From: an uncultured Loktanella sp.
GTDB taxonomy: Bacteria; Pseudomonadota; Alphaproteobacteria; Rhodobacterales; Rhodobacteraceae
Direction of reading: 5' to 3'
Length of the DNA: 33,662 nucleotides
NCBI GenBank assembly: GCA_937132065.1
Contig: CAKZNT010000017.1
Location: 1 to 33,662 of the forward strand
The translations under genes were made by a program, and so were the position numbers. This document shows, piece after piece, positions 27,640 through 33,662 of the stretch. Position 1 is the stretch's first letter. The number at the start of each line of letters is the position of its first letter. The notes beneath the pieces are model-generated. The model saw only the letters and a program-made list of their open reading frames with translations, was not told the origin of the DNA and made no database searches.

Positions 27640-27751
27640 CGAAATTTCTATCTTTATTTATCAAAATCAATGTCTTATATTTTTTCATAATATCGGCCAG
27701 ATTGTATCGACATTTTTGAAGGTCTCGCCGAAAGACCCATTGGAGGCGAAA

Positions 27752-28564
27752 ATGGAAATCGGGAATCGCAATCGGGGACGGCCTAAGAAATTCACGCCGT
27801 CCGAGGGCCAAAACATCATCCAGGCCGTTGATCGCGCGATTGAGGTGCTGGATGTGCTTGCAGAGGGCGGCTCGATGACGCTCTCCGAACTCGCCAGTCT
27901 TATGGATCAATCACCCGCCACCCTTTATCGCGTGCTCTCGACGTTTCAGGCCCGCGGCATGGTCGAGCAAGATCAGCTTACGCAAGAATGGACAATTGGC
28001 GTCAGTGCGTTTCGTATCGGCGCAAAGTTCTTGCGCCGCAGCAATGTCACCACCCGCGCCCTGCCCGCGATGCGCCACCTCGTTGAGGCCACGGGCGAGA
28101 CCTCAAATCTTGGCATCTCAAAGGCGGGGATGGTTGTTTTCATTAGCCAAATTGAAACCCACGAATCCATTCGCGCGTTTTTTCCACCCGGGACACAAGG
28201 GCCGATGCATGCGTCAGGGATCGGCAAGGCCTTGCTTAGCACGTTCTCGGATCAGCAACTGGTTCGGTTCTTCAAGGTCAGCCAGCTCGAAAACTTCACG
28301 CCTAAAACCATCTGCACCGCTGACGACCTTATGAAGGACATCGCAATGATAAAATCGCGGGGCTATTCGTTTGATGATGAGGAGAAAGCCCCCGGCATGC
28401 GCTGCATTGCGGCGCCGATCTTTGATTTTCAGGGGCAGGCTGTTGCTGGCATCTCGATCTCGGGGCCATCGCACCGCGTGACGCCAGACCTTGTCGGCAA
28501 GATTGGTGCGTTGGTGAAAGCCGCGGGGGACGAGGTCTCCCGCAGCCTTGGTGCTGATATCTAG
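27752..28564 (+). CDS. bhcR: IclR-family regulator of the beta-hydroxyaspartate cycle
   Basis: BhcR controls the bhc genes in response to glyoxylate in Paracoccus. This 270-aa protein begins with a basic, AT-hook-like tail (GRPKKF), then an IclR winged helix (about 22-85, with MTLSELASLMDQSPATLYRV) and a C-terminal effector domain (RRSNVTTRALPAMRHL, PMHASGIGKALL). The start is set by GGAGG 5 bases before the ATG at 27752; a TTG 12 codons upstream has no ribosome site. It is divergent from bhcA over 193 AT-rich bases. It ends 7 bases from the convergent allE, whose product leads toward glyoxylate. Confidence 0.93.
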   Translation: MEIGNRNRGRPKKFTPSEGQNIIQAVDRAIEVLDVLAEGGSMTLSELASLMDQSPATLYRVLSTFQARGMVEQDQLTQEWTIGVSAFRIGAKFLRRSNVTTRALPAMRHLVEATGETSNLGISKAGMVVFISQIETHESIRAFFPPGTQGPMHASGIGKALLSTFSDQQLVRFFKVSQLENFTPKTICTADDLMKDIAMIKSRGYSFDDEEKAPGMRCIAAPIFDFQGQAVAGISISGPSHRVTPDLVGKIGALVKAAGDEVSRSLGADI

Positions 28565-28571
28565 GGCAGGA

Positions 28572-29408
28572 TTACTTCGTGAACCCGCCAGAAAAACGCA
28601 TGTGACGGTTCACATCCTTGTAGAGCAGGTAGCGGAATGGGCCCGGACCACCAGCGTAACACGCCTGCGGGCAGAAAGCGCGTAGCCACATATAGTCGCC
28701 TGCTTCCACTTCAACCCAGTCTTGGTTCAGACGGTAGACCGCCTTGCCTTCCAAAACGTAAAGCCCGTGTTCCATGACATGTGTTTCGGCAAACGGGATG
28801 ACCGCGCCGGGTTGGAACGTCACAACGGTCACATGCATGTCGTGGCGCATATCGGCCATATCGACAAAGCGCGTGGTCGCCCAAGCGCCGTCAGTTCCCG
28901 GCATTTCTGTGGGCGCAATATCGTTCTCGTTTGTCACGAAAGCCTCGGGCGCATCCAGTCCCTCGACGTATTCATAGGCCTTGCGGACCCAATGGAACTT
29001 GGCCAAGTTCTTGCTATTGTTGTGAATTGTCCAATTGCAGCTTGGCGGAAGGTAAGCATACCCCCCCTCGCCCATTGTGTGAGCTGTGCCGTCAATCGTT
29101 ACAGTAATCTCGCCTTCAACGACAAAAAGCACCGCTTGGGCGCTGGCGTCAGTCTCGGGTTTATCAGAGCCGCCACCAGGCTGAACGTCTGCGATATACT
29201 GCGAAAATGTTTCAGCAAAACCAGACAATGGCCGCGACAAAACCCAAAAACGCGTGCCAGTCCAGAACGGTAAGTAGCTGGTTACAATGTCGCTAAACGT
29301 CCCTTTCGGGATCACGGCGTAGGCTTCTGTGAACATTGCGCGGTCGGTCAAAAGCTGTGTTTGCGGCGGCAATCCACCGTTTGGTGCGTAATAAGTGTTC
29401 TTGGACAT
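28572..29408 (-). CDS. allE: (S)-ureidoglycine aminohydrolase
   Basis: AllE removes ammonia from S-ureidoglycine to give S-ureidoglycolate, the substrate of AllA. The 278-aa bicupin has YYAPNGGLPPQ at the N-terminus, a first cupin with VVEGEITVTIDG, and a second cupin with FAETHVMEHGLYVLEGKAVY (about residues 206-225) that supplies the manganese ligands. Its presence implies an allantoate amidohydrolase (AllC) that makes ureidoglycine; that gene is not in the window. AAAGG lies 7 bases before the ATG at 29408, and the 7-residue extension is weaker. It is separated from the other purine genes by the whole bhc block and converges on bhcR. Confidence 0.94.
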   Translation of the reverse strand: MSKNTYYAPNGGLPPQTQLLTDRAMFTEAYAVIPKGTFSDIVTSYLPFWTGTRFWVLSRPLSGFAETFSQYIADVQPGGGSDKPETDASAQAVLFVVEGEITVTIDGTAHTMGEGGYAYLPPSCNWTIHNNSKNLAKFHWVRKAYEYVEGLDAPEAFVTNENDIAPTEMPGTDGAWATTRFVDMADMRHDMHVTVVTFQPGAVIPFAETHVMEHGLYVLEGKAVYRLNQDWVEVEAGDYMWLRAFCPQACYAGGPGPFRYLLYKDVNRHMRFSGGFTK

Positions 29409-29527
29409 TGCGGGCCTTTCTGATTGCAACTTTGCTTCTCTATCAAAGCGTTTTTTGCACTATTTTCCAATCTTTAACCGCAGTTGCCAGTCCAAACGGT
29501 CTGTCTTGGAAAAATTGATAATCGAGA

Positions 29528-29543
29528 TGATTTCACAAAATCA
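29528..29543. promoter_or_regulatory. Inverted repeat upstream of allE
   Basis: TGATTT and AAATCA (top strand reads TGATTTCACAAAATCA) form a 6-bp inverted repeat around 4 bases, about 120 bases before the allE start. The TTTCACAA at its centre also occurs at the bhcA -35 region (27606-27613). A shared regulator such as BhcR is possible but unproven. Confidence 0.4.
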
Positions 29544-29580
29544 ACGACCGGAACACGCGTGAATCGGGCCGTCGTGCGGG

Positions 29581-29619
29581 TGTCACAGCGCGTGCACCAT
29601 GCGTGCACCGCGCGTGCAC
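29581..29619 (-). repeat. 11-bp-phased GTGCAC array, copy 2
   Basis: GTGCAC occurs at 29592, 29603 and 29614, exactly 11 bases apart, and a degenerate unit (TGTCAC) at 29581. Read on the bottom strand, the first 19 bases are identical to those of the array at 2226, and both arrays then point toward a downstream gene: tRNA-Glu there, allE here (about 170 bases away). The region 29430-29633 otherwise holds only the allE leader and the dyad at 29528. Confidence 0.7.
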
Positions 29620-29633
29620 CGACATGACGGCAT

Positions 29634-31307
29634 CTAGTCCCCCAGATCAATCGGCCCGTGTTCGCCATAGGCATCACCCGGCCCCGGATTGGACGCAGGT
29701 GCTGCACCGCCCATATGGTTCATCACGCCCCAAACTGCATTGAGCGCCGTTTGCACAGCCCCCTCGACCCAAGCGGGTGTCCAGCTAATCCCGTCGCCTG
29801 CAAGAAACAGGCCACGTTGTTCGACAGGCATGTCGTTTTGCACAAAGTGGCCATACATCCGATGGTTATAGCGATAATGCCCCGGCAAGGCGCCTTTGAA
29901 TGCGCCGAGGAAGTTCTCGTCACTCTCCCAACTCACTGTGATCGGGTTGCCGACGATGTGTTTGGCGATATCAACATCAGGATAGATTTTGCGCAGAGAA
30001 TCGAGCGCCAGTTCGACCCGTTGGTCGATCGGCAGCGGCTCCATCTTGAGCGCGTCCGACATCCACGAATAGGTCAGACAAATGACGGCAGGCTCGTCTG
30101 GCCCTTCCTCAAACAGATATGTCCCGCGTGTCATACGATCCGTCAGGGTGACGCTCATCACTTCGCGCCCTGTCTGAGGGTCGCGGTCACGCCAGAACGG
30201 ACGATCAACCATGACGAAGGTTTTGGACGATTGCATGTAGCGCGTGCGGTCAAGCGCCATCCACATTTCCTGACTGAGCAGCCGTTCTTCGAAGTCCATC
30301 GAAGTGGTCATCAGCCAGCTTTGGCAGGTGCTGATCACGGCGTCATATTTCTCGATGCGCCCCCAACGATCGGTGATCACGAATTGACCATCTTCGCCCT
30401 CGCGGTGGACCTTGACCACGCCCGGCAGCGTGGAGCCGCCATGCAGTTTTTGCAAGGTCATACCCGCTGGCCAATGTTCCATTTTCTCGGGGCTGCGCGC
30501 CCAGAGCCCGCGCGGCACTTGTTCTACCCCGCCGACCATAAACCGCTGGTCATCATCAAGCCCGAGCAGATTAACCCGCAGGATTTCGAGCATGGAATTG
30601 GGGAAGTCGCTATCCCAGCCGCCCGTGCCAAAGCCGACCTGCCCAAAGACCTCGCGGTGACGGAACGAGAGTTTTTTGAAGGCTTCCGAAGAGGCGATAA
30701 AGTCGTAAAAGCTGCGGTCGTCCCAGTCGCGCACGATGGGATCCCATAGCTCTTTGACCTTGGCCGCATCGCGTGCCTTGATCGCCTTTTGCAGCGCCCC
30801 GAACTGTGCGTGATCTTCCAGCGCCTTGTTGTAGGCGTCGCTAACTTCGCGAAACAATGTCGGCAGGTCATCAACCGTTTCCGCGTAAAGCGTTTTGCCT
30901 GCAAGGTCGATGACGGTGGAGCCAGCGGCCTCGGTTAACGGGTTGGGAAACGGGCGGCTTTCGATCCCGAGCATATCGACATAGTGGTAGAACGCGGTTG
31001 AAGAGATCGGGAACCGCATCCCCCCAAGTTCGGCAATTGCGGTGCTTGATCCTTCGAACTTCTGGCTGCGCAATCTGCCGCCGAGCTGCCCTGATTCATA
31101 GACAACGGGGTGCAAGCCAAGCTTCATCAATTCATAGGCACAGACGATCCCCGAAATACCTGCGCCGATGATCCCGACCTTGCGCCCGAAGCTATCCTTC
31201 GGGACGCTGCCGATCCCTTCGCTGCTTTTGATCCAGTCGTCAAAGGCATAGGTGAAGTCGGGCCCGAAGGCGGTGACATCTGGCGCGGGGCGGTCGTGTT
31301 TGGTCAT
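29634..31307 (-). CDS. davB: L-lysine 2-monooxygenase (FAD)
   Basis: DavB oxidatively decarboxylates L-lysine to 5-aminopentanamide with FAD and O2. The 557-aa protein matches what I recall of the Pseudomonas putida enzyme in blocks along its whole length: GPDFTYAFDDW at the start, the FAD motif GAGISG at residues 48-53, YESGQLGGRLRSQ, AELGGMRFP, FGQVGFGTGGWDSDFPNS, MALDRTRYMQSSKTF and GAVQTALNAVWG near the end. Related tryptophan and phenylalanine 2-monooxygenases share the fold, so specificity is strong but not absolute. It overlaps davA by ATGA, and the amide product of DavB is the DavA substrate. It is the last gene of the leftward opp-dav run. Confidence 0.9.
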   Translation of the reverse strand: MTKHDRPAPDVTAFGPDFTYAFDDWIKSSEGIGSVPKDSFGRKVGIIGAGISGIVCAYELMKLGLHPVVYESGQLGGRLRSQKFEGSSTAIAELGGMRFPISSTAFYHYVDMLGIESRPFPNPLTEAAGSTVIDLAGKTLYAETVDDLPTLFREVSDAYNKALEDHAQFGALQKAIKARDAAKVKELWDPIVRDWDDRSFYDFIASSEAFKKLSFRHREVFGQVGFGTGGWDSDFPNSMLEILRVNLLGLDDDQRFMVGGVEQVPRGLWARSPEKMEHWPAGMTLQKLHGGSTLPGVVKVHREGEDGQFVITDRWGRIEKYDAVISTCQSWLMTTSMDFEERLLSQEMWMALDRTRYMQSSKTFVMVDRPFWRDRDPQTGREVMSVTLTDRMTRGTYLFEEGPDEPAVICLTYSWMSDALKMEPLPIDQRVELALDSLRKIYPDVDIAKHIVGNPITVSWESDENFLGAFKGALPGHYRYNHRMYGHFVQNDMPVEQRGLFLAGDGISWTPAWVEGAVQTALNAVWGVMNHMGGAAPASNPGPGDAYGEHGPIDLGD

Positions 31308-32101
31308 GTCTTTTCAGTCCTGTCATAGATGTCGGGTCGGCGGTCGTTGAGGTAGGAAATGTCGGTTCTGACACGATCAAGGTCAGCGCGCTCAATCGCG
31401 CCGATCGTAAGGGACGGCTGGTCCCCTGCCCGCGCGATATCGTGCCCGTCTGGCCCACAGATGCAAGACGCCCCGCAATAGGCAAATGCCCCCTCGTTGC
31501 CGCAGTAATTTGCGTAGACGACAAAAATGCCGTTTTCCTCGGCGCGCGTTGGCACGACCCGATTTGCGATGCTGACATAGGGGGTCATGTTGGCGGTCGG
31601 GGTCAGGATAATCTCGGCCCCATCAAGCGCGTAGGCTCGTGATAGTTCTGCAAATTCGATGTCGTAGCAGATGGCCAAGGCGACCTGCCAGCCGTTTAGC
31701 GTGATCACGGCGCTGCGTGTTGTTCCAGCGCTAAACTGGTCGCGATCCACTTGCCCGTAGAGGTGGGTTTTGCGGTAGTCATTAAGCATGGTCCCCGTCT
31801 GATCAATCAGTTGCACGCTGTTGTAAATCTTGTCGCCGTGTCGTTCGGGGTAGCCATATAGGATGGCGAGGCCTGCATCCTTGGCGATAGCGGCGACCGC
31901 TTGGGGGTAGTCGCCATCGCGCGGTTGTGCCAAGCGTGCCACGGCGTCAGCCCCGATGTTATATCCTGTCAGATACATCTCGGGGGTGACGAGCAGGTCG
32001 CAGCCCGCCTCTTTTGCCTGATGCGCGCTGTGTTTCAACCTTGCGAGGTTGCCTTGCACATCGCACGACAACGGGGCCACTTGTAAGCAGGCGATTTTCA
32101 T
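31304..32101 (-). CDS. davA: 5-Aminopentanamidase (nitrilase superfamily)
   Basis: DavA hydrolyses 5-aminopentanamide to 5-aminopentanoate and ammonia. The 265-aa carbon-nitrogen hydrolase shows the Glu-Lys-Cys catalytic triad: E41 in TPEMYLTGYNIG, K111 in YRKTHLYG, and C145 in ICYDIEF. ILYGYPER and PTANMTPY also match the DavA group. GGAGGG precedes the ATG at 32101. It lies 17 bases after oppF and is translationally coupled to davB. The genes that continue to glutarate (davT, davD) are not in the window. Confidence 0.9.
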   Translation of the reverse strand: MKIACLQVAPLSCDVQGNLARLKHSAHQAKEAGCDLLVTPEMYLTGYNIGADAVARLAQPRDGDYPQAVAAIAKDAGLAILYGYPERHGDKIYNSVQLIDQTGTMLNDYRKTHLYGQVDRDQFSAGTTRSAVITLNGWQVALAICYDIEFAELSRAYALDGAEIILTPTANMTPYVSIANRVVPTRAEENGIFVVYANYCGNEGAFAYCGASCICGPDGHDIARAGDQPSLTIGAIERADLDRVRTDISYLNDRRPDIYDRTEKT

Positions 32102-32118
32102 AGTGCCCTCCGGCTTGT

Positions 32119-33090
32119 TCAGTCAGAGGGTCCGTTGTTTTCGGGAAAGAAGCAAGCCGCCGCGTGCGCTGCTTCTGACAGTTCGGGGCGTGTTGCCCTG
32201 CATTTGTCTTGCACCTTCCAGCAGCGCGGCGCGAAGGGGCATCCTTGGGGCACGGCAAGTGGTGACGGCAGTTCGCCTTCCAGCTTGATCCGTTCCTTTT
32301 TGGCCCGCGGGTTTGCTTGCGGTGTCGCGGACAAAAGCGCCTTTGTGTAGGGGTGATGCGGGTTTGCAAAGACCTCTGCACGGCTCCCTTTTTCGACGGC
32401 GCGCCCCAGATACATCACGATGACCTCGTCTGCGATGTGCTTGACCACGCTCAGGTCGTGCGAGATGAACAGGTAGGCCAGTTGCAACCGTTCTTGCAGG
32501 TCGACCATGAGGTTCAAAACCGAGCTCTGGATCGACAAATCGAGCGCGGACACGGGTTCGTCGAGCACGAGCACTTTCGGGTCGAGCATCAGGGCACGCG
32601 CGATTGCGATCCGCTGGCGTTGCCCGCCCGAAAACATGTGCGGATAGCGTTCAAAGTGTTCGGGCCGCAATCCAACGAGCCCCAGCATTTCGCGTGCCTT
32701 GGCGGTTCTGTCGGCGGCGCTCAGGTCGGGCCGGTTGATTTTCAAGGGTTCTTCAAGGATCGCCCCGATCCGCTGGCGCGGGTTGAGAGAGCCGTAGGGG
32801 TCTTGGAATACGATCTGGACGGATTCGCGCAACGATGCCCAATTGTCGGGGATCACGGCGGTGTCTTCAAGCATCAGCGACCCTGCGGTCGGGGCTTCGA
32901 TCATTGTGACCATCCGCGCGAGGGTCGATTTTCCGCAGCCGCTTTCGCCAACGACGGCCAGCGTTTTGCCTGGAAAGAGTTCGAATTCGACGCCGCCTAC
33001 GGCTTTAAGGGTTTGCGGCTTGCGAAAGAGTCCGCCGCCGACTTCATAGTGGCGCTCCAGCGCGGTTGCCGTCATCACGGGATTGGTCAT
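32119..33090 (-). CDS. Oligopeptide/dipeptide ABC transporter ATPase (OppF/DppF type)
   Basis: A 323-aa cytoplasmic ATPase that powers uptake through a peptide-type ABC importer. Walker A is GESGCGKST (residues 48-56), the signature is FSGGQRQR, and Walker B is [14 protein letters not shown]-terminal oligo_HPY region follows with a cysteine cluster ([14 protein letters not shown]) typical of OppD/OppF. It overlaps oppD in ATGA. The permeases and binding protein should lie beyond the right edge. Linkage to davAB suggests lysine-containing peptides or a related cationic compound as cargo, which is inference. Confidence 0.9.
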   Translation of the reverse strand: MTNPVMTATALERHYEVGGGLFRKPQTLKAVGGVEFELFPGKTLAVVGESGCGKSTLARMVTMIEAPTAGSLMLEDTAVIPDNWASLRESVQIVFQDPYGSLNPRQRIGAILEEPLKINRPDLSAADRTAKAREMLGLVGLRPEHFERYPHMFSGGQRQRIAIARALMLDPKVLVLDEPVSALDLSIQSSVLNLMVDLQERLQLAYLFISHDLSVVKHIADEVIVMYLGRAVEKGSRAEVFANPHHPYTKALLSATPQANPRAKKERIKLEGELPSPLAVPQGCPFAPRCWKVQDKCRATRPELSEAAHAAACFFPENNGPSD

Positions 33091-33662
33091 GATGCCGCCC
33101 TCTTGTTGATATTGAGTGGATAGAAACAGCGCGCGTAGCCGACATCTTCGCCCAGCGCAGCGGGTGCGTTTGCTTTGCAGTTTGCATCCGCAAACTGGCA
33201 GCGCGGCGAGAACAGGCAGCCTGCGGGGCGGTCAAATTGCCCTGGCACAACACCCGGAATTGTTGGCAACCGTTTTTCGGTCGCCCGCTCGGGCAGTGCG
33301 TCAAGCAGTGCGGAGGTATAAGGATGATGCGGGGTCTCGAAGAGCGGGATCACAGGCTGTTCTTCGATTTTTTGGCCCGCGTATTGCACGCTCACACGCT
33401 CGGCGGTTTCAGCAACAACGCCCATGTCATGTGTGATGAGCACAAGCCCCATCCCCGTTTCGTCGCGCAGGGAGGCAAGCAGGTCGAGGATTTGCGCCTG
33501 AATGGTCACATCAAGCGCAGTTGTCGGCTCGTCCGCAATCAACAGCTTGGGTTTGCATGCAATCGCCATCGCAATCATGACCCGTTGGTTCATCCCGCCA
33601 GACATCTGGTGGGGAAACGCCGAGAGCCGCTTTTCGGGGTCGGGAATGCCGACCTGTTCAAA
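33087..33662 (-). CDS. Oligopeptide/dipeptide ABC transporter ATPase (OppD/DppD type), partial
   Basis: This is the C-terminal part of the partner ATPase; the frame stays open to the right edge of the window, giving 191 residues. The ABC signature is MSGGMNQR and Walker B is [14 protein letters not shown], followed by the switch region [13 protein letters not shown]. The C-terminal oligo_HPY region has the cysteine-containing [15 protein letters not shown]. Walker A lies outside the window. The ATGA overlap with the OppF-type gene marks a heterodimeric ATPase pair. Confidence 0.9.
   Translation of the reverse strand, partial: FEQVGIPDPEKRLSAFPHQMSGGMNQRVMIAMAIACKPKLLIADEPTTALDVTIQAQILDLLASLRDETGMGLVLITHDMGVVAETAERVSVQYAGQKIEEQPVIPLFETPHHPYTSALLDALPERATEKRLPTIPGVVPGQFDRPAGCLFSPRCQFADANCKANAPAALGEDVGYARCFYPLNINKRAAS

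Noticed and set aside
29658..30749. Rightward 363-codon frame antisense to davB
   Set aside because: No family features; davB on the other strand matches its family along the whole length.
29634..32101. Tryptophan 2-monooxygenase plus indoleacetamide hydrolase (auxin synthesis, iaaM/iaaH)
   Set aside because: The monooxygenase resembles lysine 2-monooxygenase in blocks along its length. The partner is a nitrilase-fold Glu-Lys-Cys amidase like DavA, whereas IaaH is an amidase-signature Ser-Ser-Lys enzyme.
32317..33123. Rightward 268-codon frame antisense to oppF
   Set aside because: Mirror frame of a gene with intact Walker A, signature and Walker B motifs.

Overview
The window looks like a chromosomal segment of a marine-type alphaproteobacterium of the Rhodobacteraceae (Roseobacter group). 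The grounds are the glpX-recJ arrangement, a complete-looking beta-hydroxyaspartate cycle (BHAC) cluster with its IclR regulator, many ATGA/GTGA stop-start overlaps, and moderately GC-rich DNA with AT-rich control regions. This placement is inferred from gene families and is not the result of a search. Almost all of the sequence is coding; no IS element, prophage, CRISPR array or rRNA gene was seen, and no gene-free stretch exceeds 300 bases.

Layout. (1) 1-5.4 kb is housekeeping: the 3' end of glpX, recJ, a tRNA-Glu(TTC), aroQ, a beta-hydroxyacid dehydrogenase, psd and a TauE/SafE-family permease. (2) 5.4-13.8 kb is histidine utilisation: hutC and hutF leftward, hutI-hutH-hutG-hutU rightward, around a shared control region with a HutC-like operator. 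A Rieske oxygenase starts 1 base after hutU. (3) 13.8-18.7 kb is urate catabolism: uraH, puuD (membrane urate oxidase with cytochrome c) and lrgA-lrgB leftward, and an allantoinase/OHCU-decarboxylase fusion plus allA (ureidoglycolate lyase) rightward. (4) 18.7-20.8 kb is transport: a UreI/AmiS-type urea/amide channel and an NCS2 permease with the Q-N-x-G signature seen in xanthine/urate carriers. (5) 20.9-28.6 kb is the BHAC: bhcA-bhcB-bhcC-bhcD followed 17 bases later by a long malic enzyme, with bhcR divergent. (6) 28.6-29.4 kb is allE (ureidoglycine aminohydrolase), convergent with bhcR. (7) 29.6 kb to the end is oppD-oppF-davA-davB: peptide-type ABC transporter ATPases with the lysine 2-monooxygenase / 5-aminopentanamidase pair.

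How it fits together. Purine breakdown through PuuD, UraH, UraD, PuuE, (AllC, not in the window), AllE and AllA ends in glyoxylate plus urea and ammonia. Directly beside it is the cycle that turns two glyoxylates into oxaloacetate without losing carbon, and a malic enzyme that can take derived malate to pyruvate. The NCS2 carrier could bring in xanthine/urate, the UreI-like channel could pass urea, and LrgAB, related to the plant plastid glycolate/glycerate carrier PLGG1, could move a small C2/C3 acid. The main inference is that this is an integrated purine-to-central-carbon island in which purine C2 carbon is assimilated rather than lost through glyoxylate carboligase. The flanking hut and dav genes extend the scavenging theme to histidine and lysine.

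Two intergenic regions far apart (2226-2264 and 29581-29619) carry the same array of GTGCAC palindromes at an exact 11-base period, sharing a 19-base identical core. I do not recognise this element.
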